Shown one piece after another: positions 8,995-18,528 of a DNA stretch of 64,000 nt. The notes under the pieces were generated by a model. It did no database searches and was not told the DNA's origin. It was given only the letters and a program-made list of their open reading frames with translations. The translations under genes were made by a program, and so were the position numbers. The stretch's first letter is position 1; each line of letters begins with the position of its first letter. This DNA is from Pseudomonas putida (GTDB lineage Bacteria > Pseudomonadota > Gammaproteobacteria > Pseudomonadales > Pseudomonadaceae), in contig NZ_CP066306.1 in NCBI RefSeq assembly GCF_016406145.1, positions 2,170,001-2,234,000 on the forward strand, written 5' to 3'.

Positions 8995-10278
8995 TCAGAA
9001 GCCCAGACGGTCGCGCAAGCTGTAGTACCAGGCTCCCAGGGCGCTGAACGGTACGCGCAGCATCTGGCCACCCGGGAACGGGTAGTGCGGCAGGCCGGCG
9101 AACGCGTCGAAGCGCTCGGCCTGGCCACGCAGTGCCTCGGCCAGCACCTTGCCCGCCAGGTGGGTGTAGGTGACGCCGTGGCCCGAGCAACCCTGCGAGT
9201 AATAGATGTTGTCGCCGATCCGGCCAACCTGTGGCAGACGCGACAGTGTCAGCAGGAAGTTGCCGGTCCAGGCGTAGTCGATCTTGACGTTCTTGAGCTG
9301 CGGGAAGGCCTTGAGCATCTTCGGGCGGATGATCGCTTCGATGTTGGCCGGGTCGCGTGCACCGTAAACCACACCACCGCCGAAGATCAGGCGCTTGTCG
9401 CTGGTCAGGCGGTAGTAGTCGAGCAGGTAGTTGCAGTCCTCGACGCAGTAGTCTTGCGGCAGCAGGGTGCGGGCCAGTTCCTCGCCCAGCGGCTCGGTGG
9501 TGATCACCTGGGTACCGCATGGCATCGATTTGGCCGCCAGTTCTGGCACCAGGTTGCCCAGGTAGGCGTTGCCGGCGACGATGATGAACTTGGCGCGCAC
9601 CTTGCCCTGCGGGGTGTGCACAACCGGGTTGGCGCCGCGCTCGATGCGGATGGCCGGAGTCTGCTCATAAATGATGCCGCCCAGCGACTCGACCGCGGCA
9701 GCCTCGCCCAGGGCCAGGTTCAGTGGGTGGATGTGGCCGCCGCTCATGTCCAGCATGCCGCCGATATAGCTGTCGCAGGCGACCACTTCACGGATGCGCT
9801 TCTGGTCCATCAGCTCCAGCTGATTGTGGCCGAAACGTTCCCACAGGCGTTTTTGCGATTCCAGGTGGCCCATCTGCTTGGAGGTCAGCGCAGCGAATAC
9901 GCCGCCGTCCTTCAGGTCGCACTGGATATTGTACTTGGCTACGCGCTCACGGATGATGCGGCCGCCTTCGAAGGCCATGTGGCCCAGCAGCTGCGCCTGC
10001 TTGGGGCCAACGGTGCGCTCGATGACGTCGATGTCACGGCTGTAGCTGTTGACGATCTGGCCGCCGTTACGGCCCGATGCGCCGAAGCCGACCTTGGCCG
10101 CTTCGACGATGCTCACCTTGAAGCCGTTTTCCAGCAGGAACAGGGCGCTGGACAGGCCGGTGTAGCCTGCACCGATGATGCACACATCGGTTTCCACCTC
10201 ACCCTGCAGCGCCGGACGTGGCGGCACCGGGTTGGCCGAGGCGGCGTAGTAGGACTGGGGGTAGGGGGTATTGGCCAT
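8995..10278 (-). CDS. puuB: FAD-dependent amine oxidoreductase, gamma-glutamylputrescine oxidase-like
   Basis: 427 residues. It is a DadA/glycine-oxidase-fold flavoprotein with the Rossmann motif CIIGAGYTGLSSAL (residues ~33-46), GASGRNGGQI (~66-75) and the C-terminal FAD loop YYSQGCSGHGVTYTHLAGKVLAE. The closest family I recognise is PuuB/PauB, which oxidises gamma-glutamylated polyamines to the aldehyde in putrescine degradation. No other polyamine genes are adjacent, so the substrate rests on family resemblance. It is transcribed alone. Confidence 0.8.
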   Translation of the reverse strand: MANTPYPQSYYAASANPVPPRPALQGEVETDVCIIGAGYTGLSSALFLLENGFKVSIVEAAKVGFGASGRNGGQIVNSYSRDIDVIERTVGPKQAQLLGHMAFEGGRIIRERVAKYNIQCDLKDGGVFAALTSKQMGHLESQKRLWERFGHNQLELMDQKRIREVVACDSYIGGMLDMSGGHIHPLNLALGEAAAVESLGGIIYEQTPAIRIERGANPVVHTPQGKVRAKFIIVAGNAYLGNLVPELAAKSMPCGTQVITTEPLGEELARTLLPQDYCVEDCNYLLDYYRLTSDKRLIFGGGVVYGARDPANIEAIIRPKMLKAFPQLKNVKIDYAWTGNFLLTLSRLPQVGRIGDNIYYSQGCSGHGVTYTHLAGKVLAEALRGQAERFDAFAGLPHYPFPGGQMLRVPFSALGAWYYSLRDRLGF

Positions 10279-10437
10279 GCTCGAGAAACCTCGTGTTTTA
10301 TATTTTTAACGAATGTACCGATGCTATCAATAATAATAAACACCCGCTAGTCGTCCGTTGAAAATCCTTTACTGCTTCTTGGTCGGAGCTTCTCTATAAA
10401 GAGTTTAAGATTCAGTAGGTTAGCTCAAAAAAAAGTG

Positions 10438-10465
10438 TTGACAGCGGTTTTGGAATGCGTAGAAT
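10438..10465 (+). promoter_or_regulatory. sigma-70 promoter of the first tRNA-Val gene
   Basis: TTGACA at 10438-10443 and TAGAAT at 10460-10465, separated by 16 bases and ending 14 bases before the tRNA. The -35 matches the consensus. Confidence 0.7.
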
Positions 10466-10479
10466 GCGCACCACACGAC

Positions 10480-10556
10480 AGGCACATAGCTCAGTTGGTT
10501 AGAGCACCACCTTGACATGGTGGGGGTCGTTGGTTCGAGTCCAATTGTGCCTACCA
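10480..10556 (+). tRNA. tRNA-Val (anticodon GAC), copy 1
   Basis: 77 nt with encoded CCA. The acceptor stem AGGCACA pairs with TGTGCCT. The anticodon loop TTGACAT sits between CCACC and GGTGG, and the T arm contains TTCGAGT. It reads GUC/GUU valine codons. An identical copy follows 161 bases downstream with its own promoter and terminator. Confidence 0.96.
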
Positions 10557-10567
10557 AATCTCAGGAA

Positions 10568-10594
10568 GGGCGATCCGAAAGGGTCGCCTTTTTT
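10568..10594 (+). terminator. intrinsic terminator of tRNA-Val copy 1
   Basis: GGGCGATCC - GAAA - GGGTCGCC followed by a T-run. It is nearly the same as the terminator after copy 2. Confidence 0.8.
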
Positions 10595-10674
10595 GTTGGT
10601 GCGCCTCTTTAAAAGGCCGGGCGCTACAGATGTGGCAGGCTTCTGAAAGTTTTTGATTTTTTTGAAAAAAACGC

Positions 10675-10703
10675 TTTACAGGTGCGCATTCGGTGACTAA
10701 TAT
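10675..10703 (+). promoter_or_regulatory. sigma-70 promoter of the second tRNA-Val gene
   Basis: TTTACA at 10675-10680 and TAATAT at 10698-10703 with a 17-base spacer, ending 14 bases before the tRNA. Confidence 0.65.
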
Positions 10704-10717
10704 GCGCACCACACGAC

Positions 10718-10794
10718 AGGCACATAGCTCAGTTGGTTAGAGCACCACCTTGACATGGTGGGGGTCGTTGGTTCGAGTCCAATTGTGCCTACCA
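10718..10794 (+). tRNA. tRNA-Val (anticodon GAC), copy 2
   Basis: The sequence is identical to the copy at 10480-10556, including the encoded CCA. The upstream bases (TGCGCACCACACGAC) are also shared, but the promoters differ. The structure is a local duplication of the whole transcription unit. Confidence 0.96.
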
Positions 10795-10803
10795 AATATC
10801 AGA

Positions 10804-10832
10804 AAGGGCGATCCGAAAGGATCGCCCTTTTT
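10804..10832 (+). terminator. intrinsic terminator of tRNA-Val copy 2
   Basis: AAGGGCGATCC - GAAA - GGATCGCCCTT forms a longer perfect stem than copy 1, followed by a T-run. Confidence 0.85.
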
Positions 10833-10946
10833 GCATTGTGCGCGTCCGACGGGCGTCCGGTGTGTAGCAAGGTGTAACGTATGGTCGCGGTCCGGGCCAT
10901 GGGCCGCCATGCTAGAATCCGCCGCTTCGAAACGGGAGGTACACGC

Positions 10947-11519
10947 GTGCGCAAACTGGCAGTGGTAATGGCAGTGCTGGCCCTGGTGGGCTGTGAGAAC
11001 GAGGTCGAAGGTGTGCACAAACAGGTGGCCGAGCACCTGCCCAACCCTAAGACCGCCAAGTTCGGCAACGTGCGGATCGACACCAAGGGCACCATTTGCG
11101 GCCAGGTGCGTGGCAAGGACGACGCCGGGCAGTACGAAGCTTACCGCAGCTACGTTGCTATCAAGGGTGACGGTGGCCAGTACGACATTATCGTCGACGA
11201 CAACGGCAACAACCTGCGTATCCGCGAAATCTGCGGGGGCGCCGAGTTGCAGCGCCGCGCCGAGGCCCTGGCCGACCAGCCTGCCCCCCAAGGCTGGGAT
11301 GTCGAGGTGATCCAGGGCGCCAACATGGGCGCATTGAGCGACATGACCGCCCGCCTGATCGAGAAGGGCATCCCGTCCTCGGTCGAATACCGCAATGGCA
11401 AGCCGGTGGTGCTGCTTGGGCCGTTCCCCACCAAGGAGGAGGCCGAGGCACGCAAGGCAGAGGTCATGGCCAAGCTGGGCACGGATTCGGTTGTCATTCA
11501 GCACGGAGCGCAGCGCTGA
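10947..11519 (+). CDS. SPOR-domain lipoprotein
   Basis: 190 residues. A GTG start was chosen because GGGAGG lies eight bases upstream and it opens directly into a lipoprotein signal (VRKLAVVMAVLALVGC); the ATG further upstream lacks both. The lipidated Cys is at residue 16. The C-terminal ~75 residues (WDVEVIQGANMGALSDMTARL...VVLLGPFPTKEEAEARKAEV) have the SPOR fold pattern that binds denuded peptidoglycan, often at the division site. The middle part is unassigned. It is monocistronic. Confidence 0.8.
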   Translation: MRKLAVVMAVLALVGCENEVEGVHKQVAEHLPNPKTAKFGNVRIDTKGTICGQVRGKDDAGQYEAYRSYVAIKGDGGQYDIIVDDNGNNLRIREICGGAELQRRAEALADQPAPQGWDVEVIQGANMGALSDMTARLIEKGIPSSVEYRNGKPVVLLGPFPTKEEAEARKAEVMAKLGTDSVVIQHGAQR

Positions 11520-11697
11520 TAACAGCGCACAGTGCACTTTGTAGTATGGCTTCTGTGGGAGCCATGCACTGAGGTGCCTGCATAGAGGCGAGCCGCCTTT
11601 TCCCACTGGCTGTGAAAGCCCCGGAACAGACGCCTGTCATCTGTAACCCGACCGGGCTATGCTTGCTCTGGGAGACTGCTGAAACGGGGAGGGCCTC

Positions 11698-12123
11698 ATG
11701 TCTACACTGGAACGGGCCATCGTGGTAGCCACCAAAGCACATGAAGGGCAATACGACAAAGGCGGTGCAGCGTACATCCTGCACCCCCTGCGGGTGATGA
11801 TGCAGGTGTCCACGCCCGAACAGCGCATCGTCGCCGTGCTTCACGATGTGATCGAAGACACGCCGCTGACACTTTCCGACCTTGCCCGCGAGGGCTTCAC
11901 GCTCAAGATCCTCGCCGCCTTGCTTGCCTTGAGTCGGCGTGATGGCGAAAGCTACGAGGATTTCGTCGTGCGCCTGGGCTGCGACCCACTGGCGCGTACC
12001 GTCAAAATGGCCGACCTGGCCGACAATAGCGACCTTTCACGCATCGCCTGCCCAGGCCCTGCCGACCTGGCGCGGCTGGCCCGTTATCGACAGGCCAGCG
12101 CTTACCTGCAGGCACTGGTCTAG
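11698..12123 (+). CDS. single-domain RelA/SpoT-type HD phosphohydrolase
   Basis: 141 residues. The HD metal-binding set of the (p)ppGpp hydrolase domain is present: AHEGQ (His ~15), ILHP (His ~28), LHDVIEDT (His-Asp ~49-50 plus Glu-Asp) and KMADLADN. Length equals the isolated hydrolase domain, with no synthetase, TGS or ACT domain. Proteins like this (small alarmone hydrolases, MESH1-like) may degrade ppGpp, but substrates are rarely tested. The ribosome site GGGAGG lies seven bases upstream. Confidence 0.8.
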   Translation: MSTLERAIVVATKAHEGQYDKGGAAYILHPLRVMMQVSTPEQRIVAVLHDVIEDTPLTLSDLAREGFTLKILAALLALSRRDGESYEDFVVRLGCDPLARTVKMADLADNSDLSRIACPGPADLARLARYRQASAYLQALV

Positions 12124-12143
12124 GCCTCGAGCTGAACTCGGGC

Positions 12144-12581
12144 TCAAGCTTCGATGGACGAGTGATGGCCAGTGATCAGCCACTGTTCATCGATGTTCTC
12201 GAATGTGAACAGAAAGCGCGCTGGTACCACGCGCTGAGCATCGCCTTCGCGCAAGGCAAAGGTGTACAAGCCACCGATGACCACGGTGCCGAGCTTGCGG
12301 CTGACGCGTTTTTTGAAAACCTCGATGTCACACACCAGGCCATCGTTGGCCAGAAAATTCTCGAAGTAATTACGGCGGCTGTCGTTGCAATCGCGCACCT
12401 GGTTGGACAGGGTGGGCACCAAGATGGCGTCCGAGGCGTAAAGCGCCAGAATCTTATCGACGTCACGGGTGGCCACAGTGGCCGCCCAGTGATAGAGCGC
12501 CGCTTTGGCCCCAGCCAGGCAGGCCATCTCGATGTCGGCATAGGGGGCTGTGCTGGCGGGCGAGGTAGTTGCTGGGCTCAT
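12144..12581 (-). CDS. SnoaL/NTF2-like protein (SgcJ/EcaC type)
   Basis: 145 residues with the cone-fold pattern of small NTF2-like proteins (ATRDVDKILALYASDAILVPT...FTFENIDEQWLITGHHSS). Some members are enzymes, others ligand binders; no catalytic residues can be assigned here. It is transcribed divergently from the dksA-like gene, and the two share a 99-base intergenic region with a Zur-type palindrome, so it may also respond to zinc. Confidence 0.7.
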   Translation of the reverse strand: MSPATTSPASTAPYADIEMACLAGAKAALYHWAATVATRDVDKILALYASDAILVPTLSNQVRDCNDSRRNYFENFLANDGLVCDIEVFKKRVSRKLGTVVIGGLYTFALREGDAQRVVPARFLFTFENIDEQWLITGHHSSIEA

Positions 12582-12643
12582 GGATGCTTACCTGTGGGTT
12601 CGAAATTGGAAATGGCGTAGGTATGCTATCGTAAATTGTCATG

Positions 12644-12658
12644 TGTTATAACATAACA
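12644..12658. promoter_or_regulatory. Zur-box-like palindrome
   Basis: TGTTAT-AAC-ATAACA is a perfect 6+6 bp inverted repeat matching the core of gammaproteobacterial Zur sites (GTTATA/ATAAC). It lies 23 bases upstream of the dksA2 ATG and 63 bases from the divergent gene. Zinc-independent dksA paralogues are known Zur targets in Pseudomonas. Confidence 0.75.
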
Positions 12659-12680
12659 ATTTAATCGAAGGCCCTACGCT

Positions 12681-13112
12681 ATGTTTCGCAAGTTCGAACA
12701 GGTGCTCATGACCGAACAAGAACTGCTGTCTCTGCCCGATGAAACCTACATGGATGCTGCGCAGCAGGCGTTCTTCCGCGCGCTTTTGCTGTCACAGCGC
12801 AAGGAGCTACAGGATCGGATCTCGGGCGAGTTCGAGGCGATGCGGCAGTTCGAACCCAGCAGCGACCCTTCGGACCTCGGCACCGTTGAAGAGCAGCGGC
12901 AGTGGCAGTTGCGCCTGTTGGAGCGTGAAAAGAAGCTGCTGGACAAGATTGACGAAGCGCTGGAGCGCCTGTCGCGGGGGGAATATGGCTGGTGCAAGGA
13001 GACTGGCGAGCCCATCGGCTTGCGGCGGCTGCTATTACGGCCCACAGCCACGTTGAGCATCGAAGCCAAGGAGCGGCAAGAGCGGCGCGAGCGGCATATA
13101 CGAGAAGGCTGA
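12681..13112 (+). CDS. dksA2: zinc-independent DksA paralogue
   Basis: 143 residues; an alternative start at 12708 (MTEQELLS) would give 134. A coiled coil (residues 28-95) contains the acidic tip region, followed by a degenerate zinc finger. The first pair is C-x2-T (GWCKETGEP) and the second pair is Ser and Ala (TLSIEAKE), where canonical DksA has four Cys. This is the hallmark of DksA2, which replaces DksA at RNA polymerase with ppGpp when zinc is scarce. A Zur-type operator upstream supports this. Confidence 0.88.
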   Translation: MFRKFEQVLMTEQELLSLPDETYMDAAQQAFFRALLLSQRKELQDRISGEFEAMRQFEPSSDPSDLGTVEEQRQWQLRLLEREKKLLDKIDEALERLSRGEYGWCKETGEPIGLRRLLLRPTATLSIEAKERQERRERHIREG

Positions 13113-13164
13113 AGCTTGCCTGCACTTTTCTGTCGCCTGGCGCTCTGCCGCGGACTTTGCGCAG

Positions 13165-13407
13165 TCAATCGTCCTTCGGCACCGTCCAGAAAATCTGCAC
13201 ACCGCCATCGTCGCGGTGGGCGAGGGTGACGTTGTCGTTCTCGGCGATCTCCTCGAGCAGGGTTTCCCAGTCGTCGGGCGACTCCTGCTCCAGGCGGAAG
13301 ATCAGGGCGGCGCGGCTACGTTGAGCGGTGGGGCTGTTGATGATTTTCTGGATACGCGTACCCAGTAGTTCATAACTGCTCGGCGTTGCGGGGGCGGTAC
13401 TGGCCAC
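13165..13407 (-). CDS. small protein resembling DUF1654
   Basis: 80 residues (SYELLGTRIQKIINSPTAQRSRAALIFRLE...DWETLLEEIAENDNV). The pattern resembles the small Pseudomonas DUF1654 proteins; function is unknown. Predicted cytosolic. It is convergent with dksA2 and upstream of, but not joined to, the asparaginase gene. Confidence 0.65.
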   Translation of the reverse strand: MASTAPATPSSYELLGTRIQKIINSPTAQRSRAALIFRLEQESPDDWETLLEEIAENDNVTLAHRDDGGVQIFWTVPKDD

Positions 13408-13528
13408 GGGGCTTTTCCTTGTTTTGCTGTATGCGCATACAGTATTTCACTGTAAGGGATTTCGCAACTGCGTGTAAGGTAAAAAGCGGGGGCTGTGGGT
13501 GGGCGATTTGTGGCGAGTGGAACCGCTT

Positions 13529-13562
13529 AAAGGGCCGGTGTAGCCAGTACACCAGCCCCTTG
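13529..13562 (-). terminator. imperfect hairpin downstream of ansB
   Basis: On the minus strand AAGGGGCTGGTGTA pairs imperfectly with TACACCGGCCCTTT across a five-base loop, starting 12 bases after the ansB stop codon. Confidence 0.4.
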
Positions 13563-13573
13563 TCATGCGGCAA

Positions 13574-14680
<1,107 letters not shown>

Positions 14681-14917
14681 CTATATGAGATTTTGCTGTG
14701 TCGCATAGGGGTGCAAGGCAGTTTTCGTACCATCTTCGAGGGAGTGCTGTAATTTCCCGGCGCGGCGCTGTGCCTATGGCACGGGCTTTCCGGCAATGGG
14801 GGCGCAGCGGCCCCATCGGTTCGGCAATCCGAACAAGCTTAGGAAAACCTGTTCGGTTTTTCGGAAAAATCCAGATACTCTGCGCCATGAGCGACTAGGC
14901 GCAAAAGCGAAACGGAT

Positions 14918-14946
14918 TTGACAAAACCTCGTCCTGTTTCCATAGT
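14918..14946 (+). promoter_or_regulatory. sigma-70 promoter of the rbs operon
   Basis: TTGACA at 14918-14923 and CATAGT at 14941-14946, spaced 17 bases. The LacI-type operator begins seven bases downstream, so a bound repressor would cover the start site. Confidence 0.7.
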
Positions 14947-14953
14947 TAGCCAA

Positions 14954-14967
14954 CGCAAACGTTTGCG
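14954..14967. promoter_or_regulatory. RbsR operator
   Basis: CGCAAACGTTTGCG is a perfect 14-bp palindrome with the central CG typical of LacI/GalR-family sites. It lies between the promoter and rbsB. RbsR is encoded in the same operon. Confidence 0.85.
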
Positions 14968-15003
14968 ATCCGATAAAAACCACAAAATTCGGAGTCATCT
15001 CCC

Positions 15004-15960
15004 ATGAAACTGCCGTTTCCCGGTCGTCTGCTGGCGCTCGCCGTCATTTCCTCGTTGTCGCTTGCCCTGCCTCTGTCCGCCGCCCATGCCGAAGACAAAC
15101 CCAAGGTCGCCCTGGTGATGAAGTCGCTGGCCAACGAATTCTTCCGCACCATGGAAGACGGCGCCAAGGCCTACCAGAAAGACCACGCCAATGAATTCGA
15201 GCTGGTGGCTAACGGCATCAAGGACGAGACCGACACCGGCAACCAGATCCGCATCGTCGAACAGATGATAGCTACCGGCGCGAAGGCGCTGGTCATCGCA
15301 CCGGCCGACTCCAAGGCCCTGGTGCCAGTGATCAAGAAAGCCATGGACGCCGGCATCACGGTGGTCAACATCGACAACCGCCTGGACCCCGACGTACTCA
15401 AGAGCAAGAACCTCAGCGTACCCTTTGTCGGGCCCGACAACCGCAAGGGCGCGCGCCTGGTGGGTGACTACCTGGCCAAGGAAAAGCTCAAGGCCGGTGA
15501 CCAGGTCGGCATCATCGAAGGCGTGCCGACCACCACCAATGCCCAGCAGCGTACCGCCGGCTTCAAGGACGCCATGGAAGCGGCGCAGATGAAGATTGTC
15601 TCGGTGCAATCGGGCAACTGGGAAATCGACAAAGGCAACGCTGTCGCCGCCGCGATGCTCAACGAATACCCCGACCTCAAGGCGCTGCTGGCCGGTAACG
15701 ACAGCATGGCCCTGGGCGCTGTCTCGGCCGTGCGCGCCGCCGGCAAGACCGGCCAGGTGCAAGTGGTGGGCTACGACAACATCAACGCCATCAAGCCCAT
15801 GCTCAAGGATGGCCGCGTGCTTGCCACCCTCGACCAGGCGGCCAGCCAGCAGGCGGTGTACGGCATACAGGCGGCATTGCAGATGCTCAAGGGCCAGAAG
15901 CCGAACGTGGACGCCGACAACGTCATCCAGACCCCGGTCGAACTCATCACCAAGCCTTGA
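15004..15960 (+). CDS. rbsB: ribose ABC transporter, periplasmic binding protein
   Basis: 318 residues. A signal peptide (residues 1-29, cleavage after AAHA) precedes a periplasmic binding protein type I fold (KVALVMKSLANEFFRTMEDGAK...AGNDSMALGAVSAVRAAGK...VVGYDNINAIKPML). It captures D-ribose for RbsAC. It is the first gene of the operon behind the promoter and RbsR site and is followed 12 bases later by rbsA. Confidence 0.94.
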   Translation: MKLPFPGRLLALAVISSLSLALPLSAAHAEDKPKVALVMKSLANEFFRTMEDGAKAYQKDHANEFELVANGIKDETDTGNQIRIVEQMIATGAKALVIAPADSKALVPVIKKAMDAGITVVNIDNRLDPDVLKSKNLSVPFVGPDNRKGARLVGDYLAKEKLKAGDQVGIIEGVPTTTNAQQRTAGFKDAMEAAQMKIVSVQSGNWEIDKGNAVAAAMLNEYPDLKALLAGNDSMALGAVSAVRAAGKTGQVQVVGYDNINAIKPMLKDGRVLATLDQAASQQAVYGIQAALQMLKGQKPNVDADNVIQTPVELITKP

Positions 15961-15972
15961 CGGCCAGGAGAC

Positions 15973-17532
15973 ATGGCCATGCCTGTAACGGCCAATGAAG
16001 TGCTGCTCGCTGCCAGCGGCTTGGGCAAGAGCTACGCGCAACCGGTGCTGGGCGACGTCAGCCTGGCCCTGCGCGCCGGCGAAGTGCTGGCCCTGACCGG
16101 CGAGAACGGCGCCGGCAAGAGCACCCTGTCTAAGCTCATCAGCGGCCTGGAAACGCCCACCACCGGGCAAATGACCTTCCGCGGCCAGGCCTATGCACCT
16201 GGCAGCCGTAGCGCCGCCGAGCACCTTGGCGTGCGCATGGTCATGCAGGAGCTCAACCTGCTGCCGACCCTGACCGTGGCCGAAAACCTGTTCCTCGACA
16301 ACCTGCCCAGCCGCTTCGGCTGGATCAGCCAAAAGCGCTTGCGCCAACTGGCCACGGCCGCCATGGCGCAGGTTGGCCTGGACGCCATCGACCCGGACAC
16401 CCCGGTGGGCGAACTGGGCATCGGTCACCAGCAGATGGTGGAGATCGCCCGCAACCTGATCGGCGACTGCCATGTGCTGATCTTCGACGAACCCACCGCC
16501 ATGCTCACCGCCCGCGAGGTGGAGCTGCTGTTCACCCAGATCAAGCGCCTGCGCCAGCGCGGCGTGGCCATCGTCTACATCTCACACCGCCTTGAAGAAC
16601 TCCAGCGTGTGGCGCAGCGCATCGTGGTGCTGCGCGACGGCAAGCTGGTGTGCGACGAGCCAATCCAGCGCTACAGCAGCGCCGAGTTGGTCAACCTGAT
16701 GGTCGGCCGCGAGCTGGGCGAACACATCGACCTGGGTCGCCGGCAGATCGGCGCGCCGTTGCTCAAGGTCGATCGGCTGTGCCGCGGCGACAAGGTGCGG
16801 GACGTGTCGCTGCAGGTCAGGGCAGGGGAGATCTTCGGCATCTCCGGGCTGATTGGGGCCGGCCGCACCGAGCTGCTGCGGCTGATTTTCGGCGCCGACC
16901 GCGCCGACAGCGGCAGCATCGAAATCGGCCAGCCACTCACGGCGGTGACCATCGACTCGCCCAAGGCGGCGGTCAAGGCCGGTATTGCCCTGATCACCGA
17001 AGACCGCAAGGGCGAAGGCCTGCTCCTGACGCAATCGATCAGCGCCAACATTGCCTTGGGCAACCTCGCCGCGCTGTCCCGTGGCGGGGTGGTCGACGGC
17101 GACGCCGAAAAGGCTCTGGCCGAGCGCCAGATCAATGCCATGCGCATTCGCAGCGCCAATGCCGCCCAGGCGGTCGGCGAACTGTCCGGAGGCAACCAGC
17201 AAAAGGTGGTGATCGGCCGGTGGCTGGAGCGTGACTGCCAAGTGTTGCTGTTCGACGAACCCACCCGCGGCATCGACGTGGGCGCCAAGTTCGACATCTA
17301 TGGCTTGCTGGCCGAGCTGGCGCGCCAGGGCAAGGCCCTGGTGGTGGTGTCCAGCGACCTGCGCGAGCTGATGCTGATCTGCGACCGCATTGCCGTGCTG
17401 TCGGCCGGCCGCCTGATCGACACCTTCGAACGCGACCACTGGAGCCAGGACCAGCTCCTTGCCGCCGCCTTCGCCGGCTACCAGAAACGTGACGCCTTGC
17501 TGCACGACGCAGCGCCCAGGATGGATGCATGA
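15973..17532 (+). CDS. rbsA: ribose ABC transporter, duplicated ATPase subunit
   Basis: 519 residues with two fused ATP-binding cassettes. The first has Walker A GENGAGKST (43-51) and Walker B HVLIFDEPTA. The second has a degenerate Walker A (GLIGAGRTE) and signature LSGGNQQK with VLLFDEPTRGIDVG. This asymmetry is normal for sugar ABC ATPases of the RbsA/MglA type. The start codon is preceded by CAGGAG. Its 3' end overlaps rbsC by four bases (ATGA). Confidence 0.95.
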   Translation: MAMPVTANEVLLAASGLGKSYAQPVLGDVSLALRAGEVLALTGENGAGKSTLSKLISGLETPTTGQMTFRGQAYAPGSRSAAEHLGVRMVMQELNLLPTLTVAENLFLDNLPSRFGWISQKRLRQLATAAMAQVGLDAIDPDTPVGELGIGHQQMVEIARNLIGDCHVLIFDEPTAMLTAREVELLFTQIKRLRQRGVAIVYISHRLEELQRVAQRIVVLRDGKLVCDEPIQRYSSAELVNLMVGRELGEHIDLGRRQIGAPLLKVDRLCRGDKVRDVSLQVRAGEIFGISGLIGAGRTELLRLIFGADRADSGSIEIGQPLTAVTIDSPKAAVKAGIALITEDRKGEGLLLTQSISANIALGNLAALSRGGVVDGDAEKALAERQINAMRIRSANAAQAVGELSGGNQQKVVIGRWLERDCQVLLFDEPTRGIDVGAKFDIYGLLAELARQGKALVVVSSDLRELMLICDRIAVLSAGRLIDTFERDHWSQDQLLAAAFAGYQKRDALLHDAAPRMDA

Positions 17533-18524
17533 AAACCACACCTCTCGACACACAGGCCCGCGCCCCCGCGCGCCGCAGCGGCACCTACTTCGGCCTCGGC
17601 ACCTACCTGGGCCTTGCGGGCGCCTTGCTGGCCATGATCGTGCTGTTTTCGTTGCTCAGCAGCCACTTCTGGTCGTACGCCACCTTCAGCACCCTCGCCA
17701 ACCAGATCCCCGACCTGATGGTGCTGGCCGTGGGCATGACCTTCGTGCTGATCATCGGCGGCATAGACCTGTCTGTGGGGTCGGTGCTGGCGCTGGCGGC
17801 ATCGGCAGTCAGCGTGGCCATCCTCGGCTGGGGTTGGAGCGTGCTGCCGGCCGCCTTGCTCGGCATGGCCGTCGCCGCGCTGGCCGGCAGCATCACCGGC
17901 GCCGTCACGGTGGCCTGGCGCATCCCGTCGTTCATCGTCTCGCTGGGCGTGCTGGAAATGGCCCGCGGCCTGGCCTACCAGTTCACCGACTCGCGCACCG
18001 CCTACATCGGCGATGCCTACGCCTGGTTCTCCAACCCGATCGCCTACGGTATCTCGCCGGCCTTCATCATTGCCTTGCTGGTGATCATCCTCGCCCAGCT
18101 GGTGCTGACCCGTACCGTGTTCGGCCGTCACCTGATCGGCATCGGCACCAACGAAGAGGCCGTGCGCCTGGCCGGCATCGACCCGCGCCCCTACAAGGTG
18201 CTGGTGTTCGCCCTGATGGGCCTGCTGGCAGGCTTGGCCGCGCTGTTCCAGATTTCCCGCCTGGAGGCCGCCGACCCCAATGCCGGCGCCGGCCTGGAGC
18301 TGCAGGTGATTGCCGCCGTAGTGATCGGCGGCACCAGCCTGATGGGCGGGCGCGGCTCGGTCATCAGTACTTTCTTCGGTGTGCTGATCATCTCGGTGCT
18401 GGCCGCAGGCCTTGCACAGATAGGCGCCTCCGAACCCACCAAACGCATCATCACCGGGGCGGTCATCGTCATCGCCGTGGTGCTCGACACCTACCGTAGC
18501 CGGCGAGCAGGCCGGCGGAACTGA
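17529..18524 (+). CDS. rbsC: ribose ABC transporter permease
   Basis: 331 residues with about eight to ten hydrophobic segments. It carries the BPD-2 permease pattern (IIGGIDLSVGSVLALAA; GIGTNEEAVRLAGID). It is translationally coupled to rbsA through a four-base overlap and followed four bases later by rbsR. Confidence 0.94.
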   Translation: MKTTPLDTQARAPARRSGTYFGLGTYLGLAGALLAMIVLFSLLSSHFWSYATFSTLANQIPDLMVLAVGMTFVLIIGGIDLSVGSVLALAASAVSVAILGWGWSVLPAALLGMAVAALAGSITGAVTVAWRIPSFIVSLGVLEMARGLAYQFTDSRTAYIGDAYAWFSNPIAYGISPAFIIALLVIILAQLVLTRTVFGRHLIGIGTNEEAVRLAGIDPRPYKVLVFALMGLLAGLAALFQISRLEAADPNAGAGLELQVIAAVVIGGTSLMGGRGSVISTFFGVLIISVLAAGLAQIGASEPTKRIITGAVIVIAVVLDTYRSRRAGRRN

Positions 18525-18528
18525 AAAC

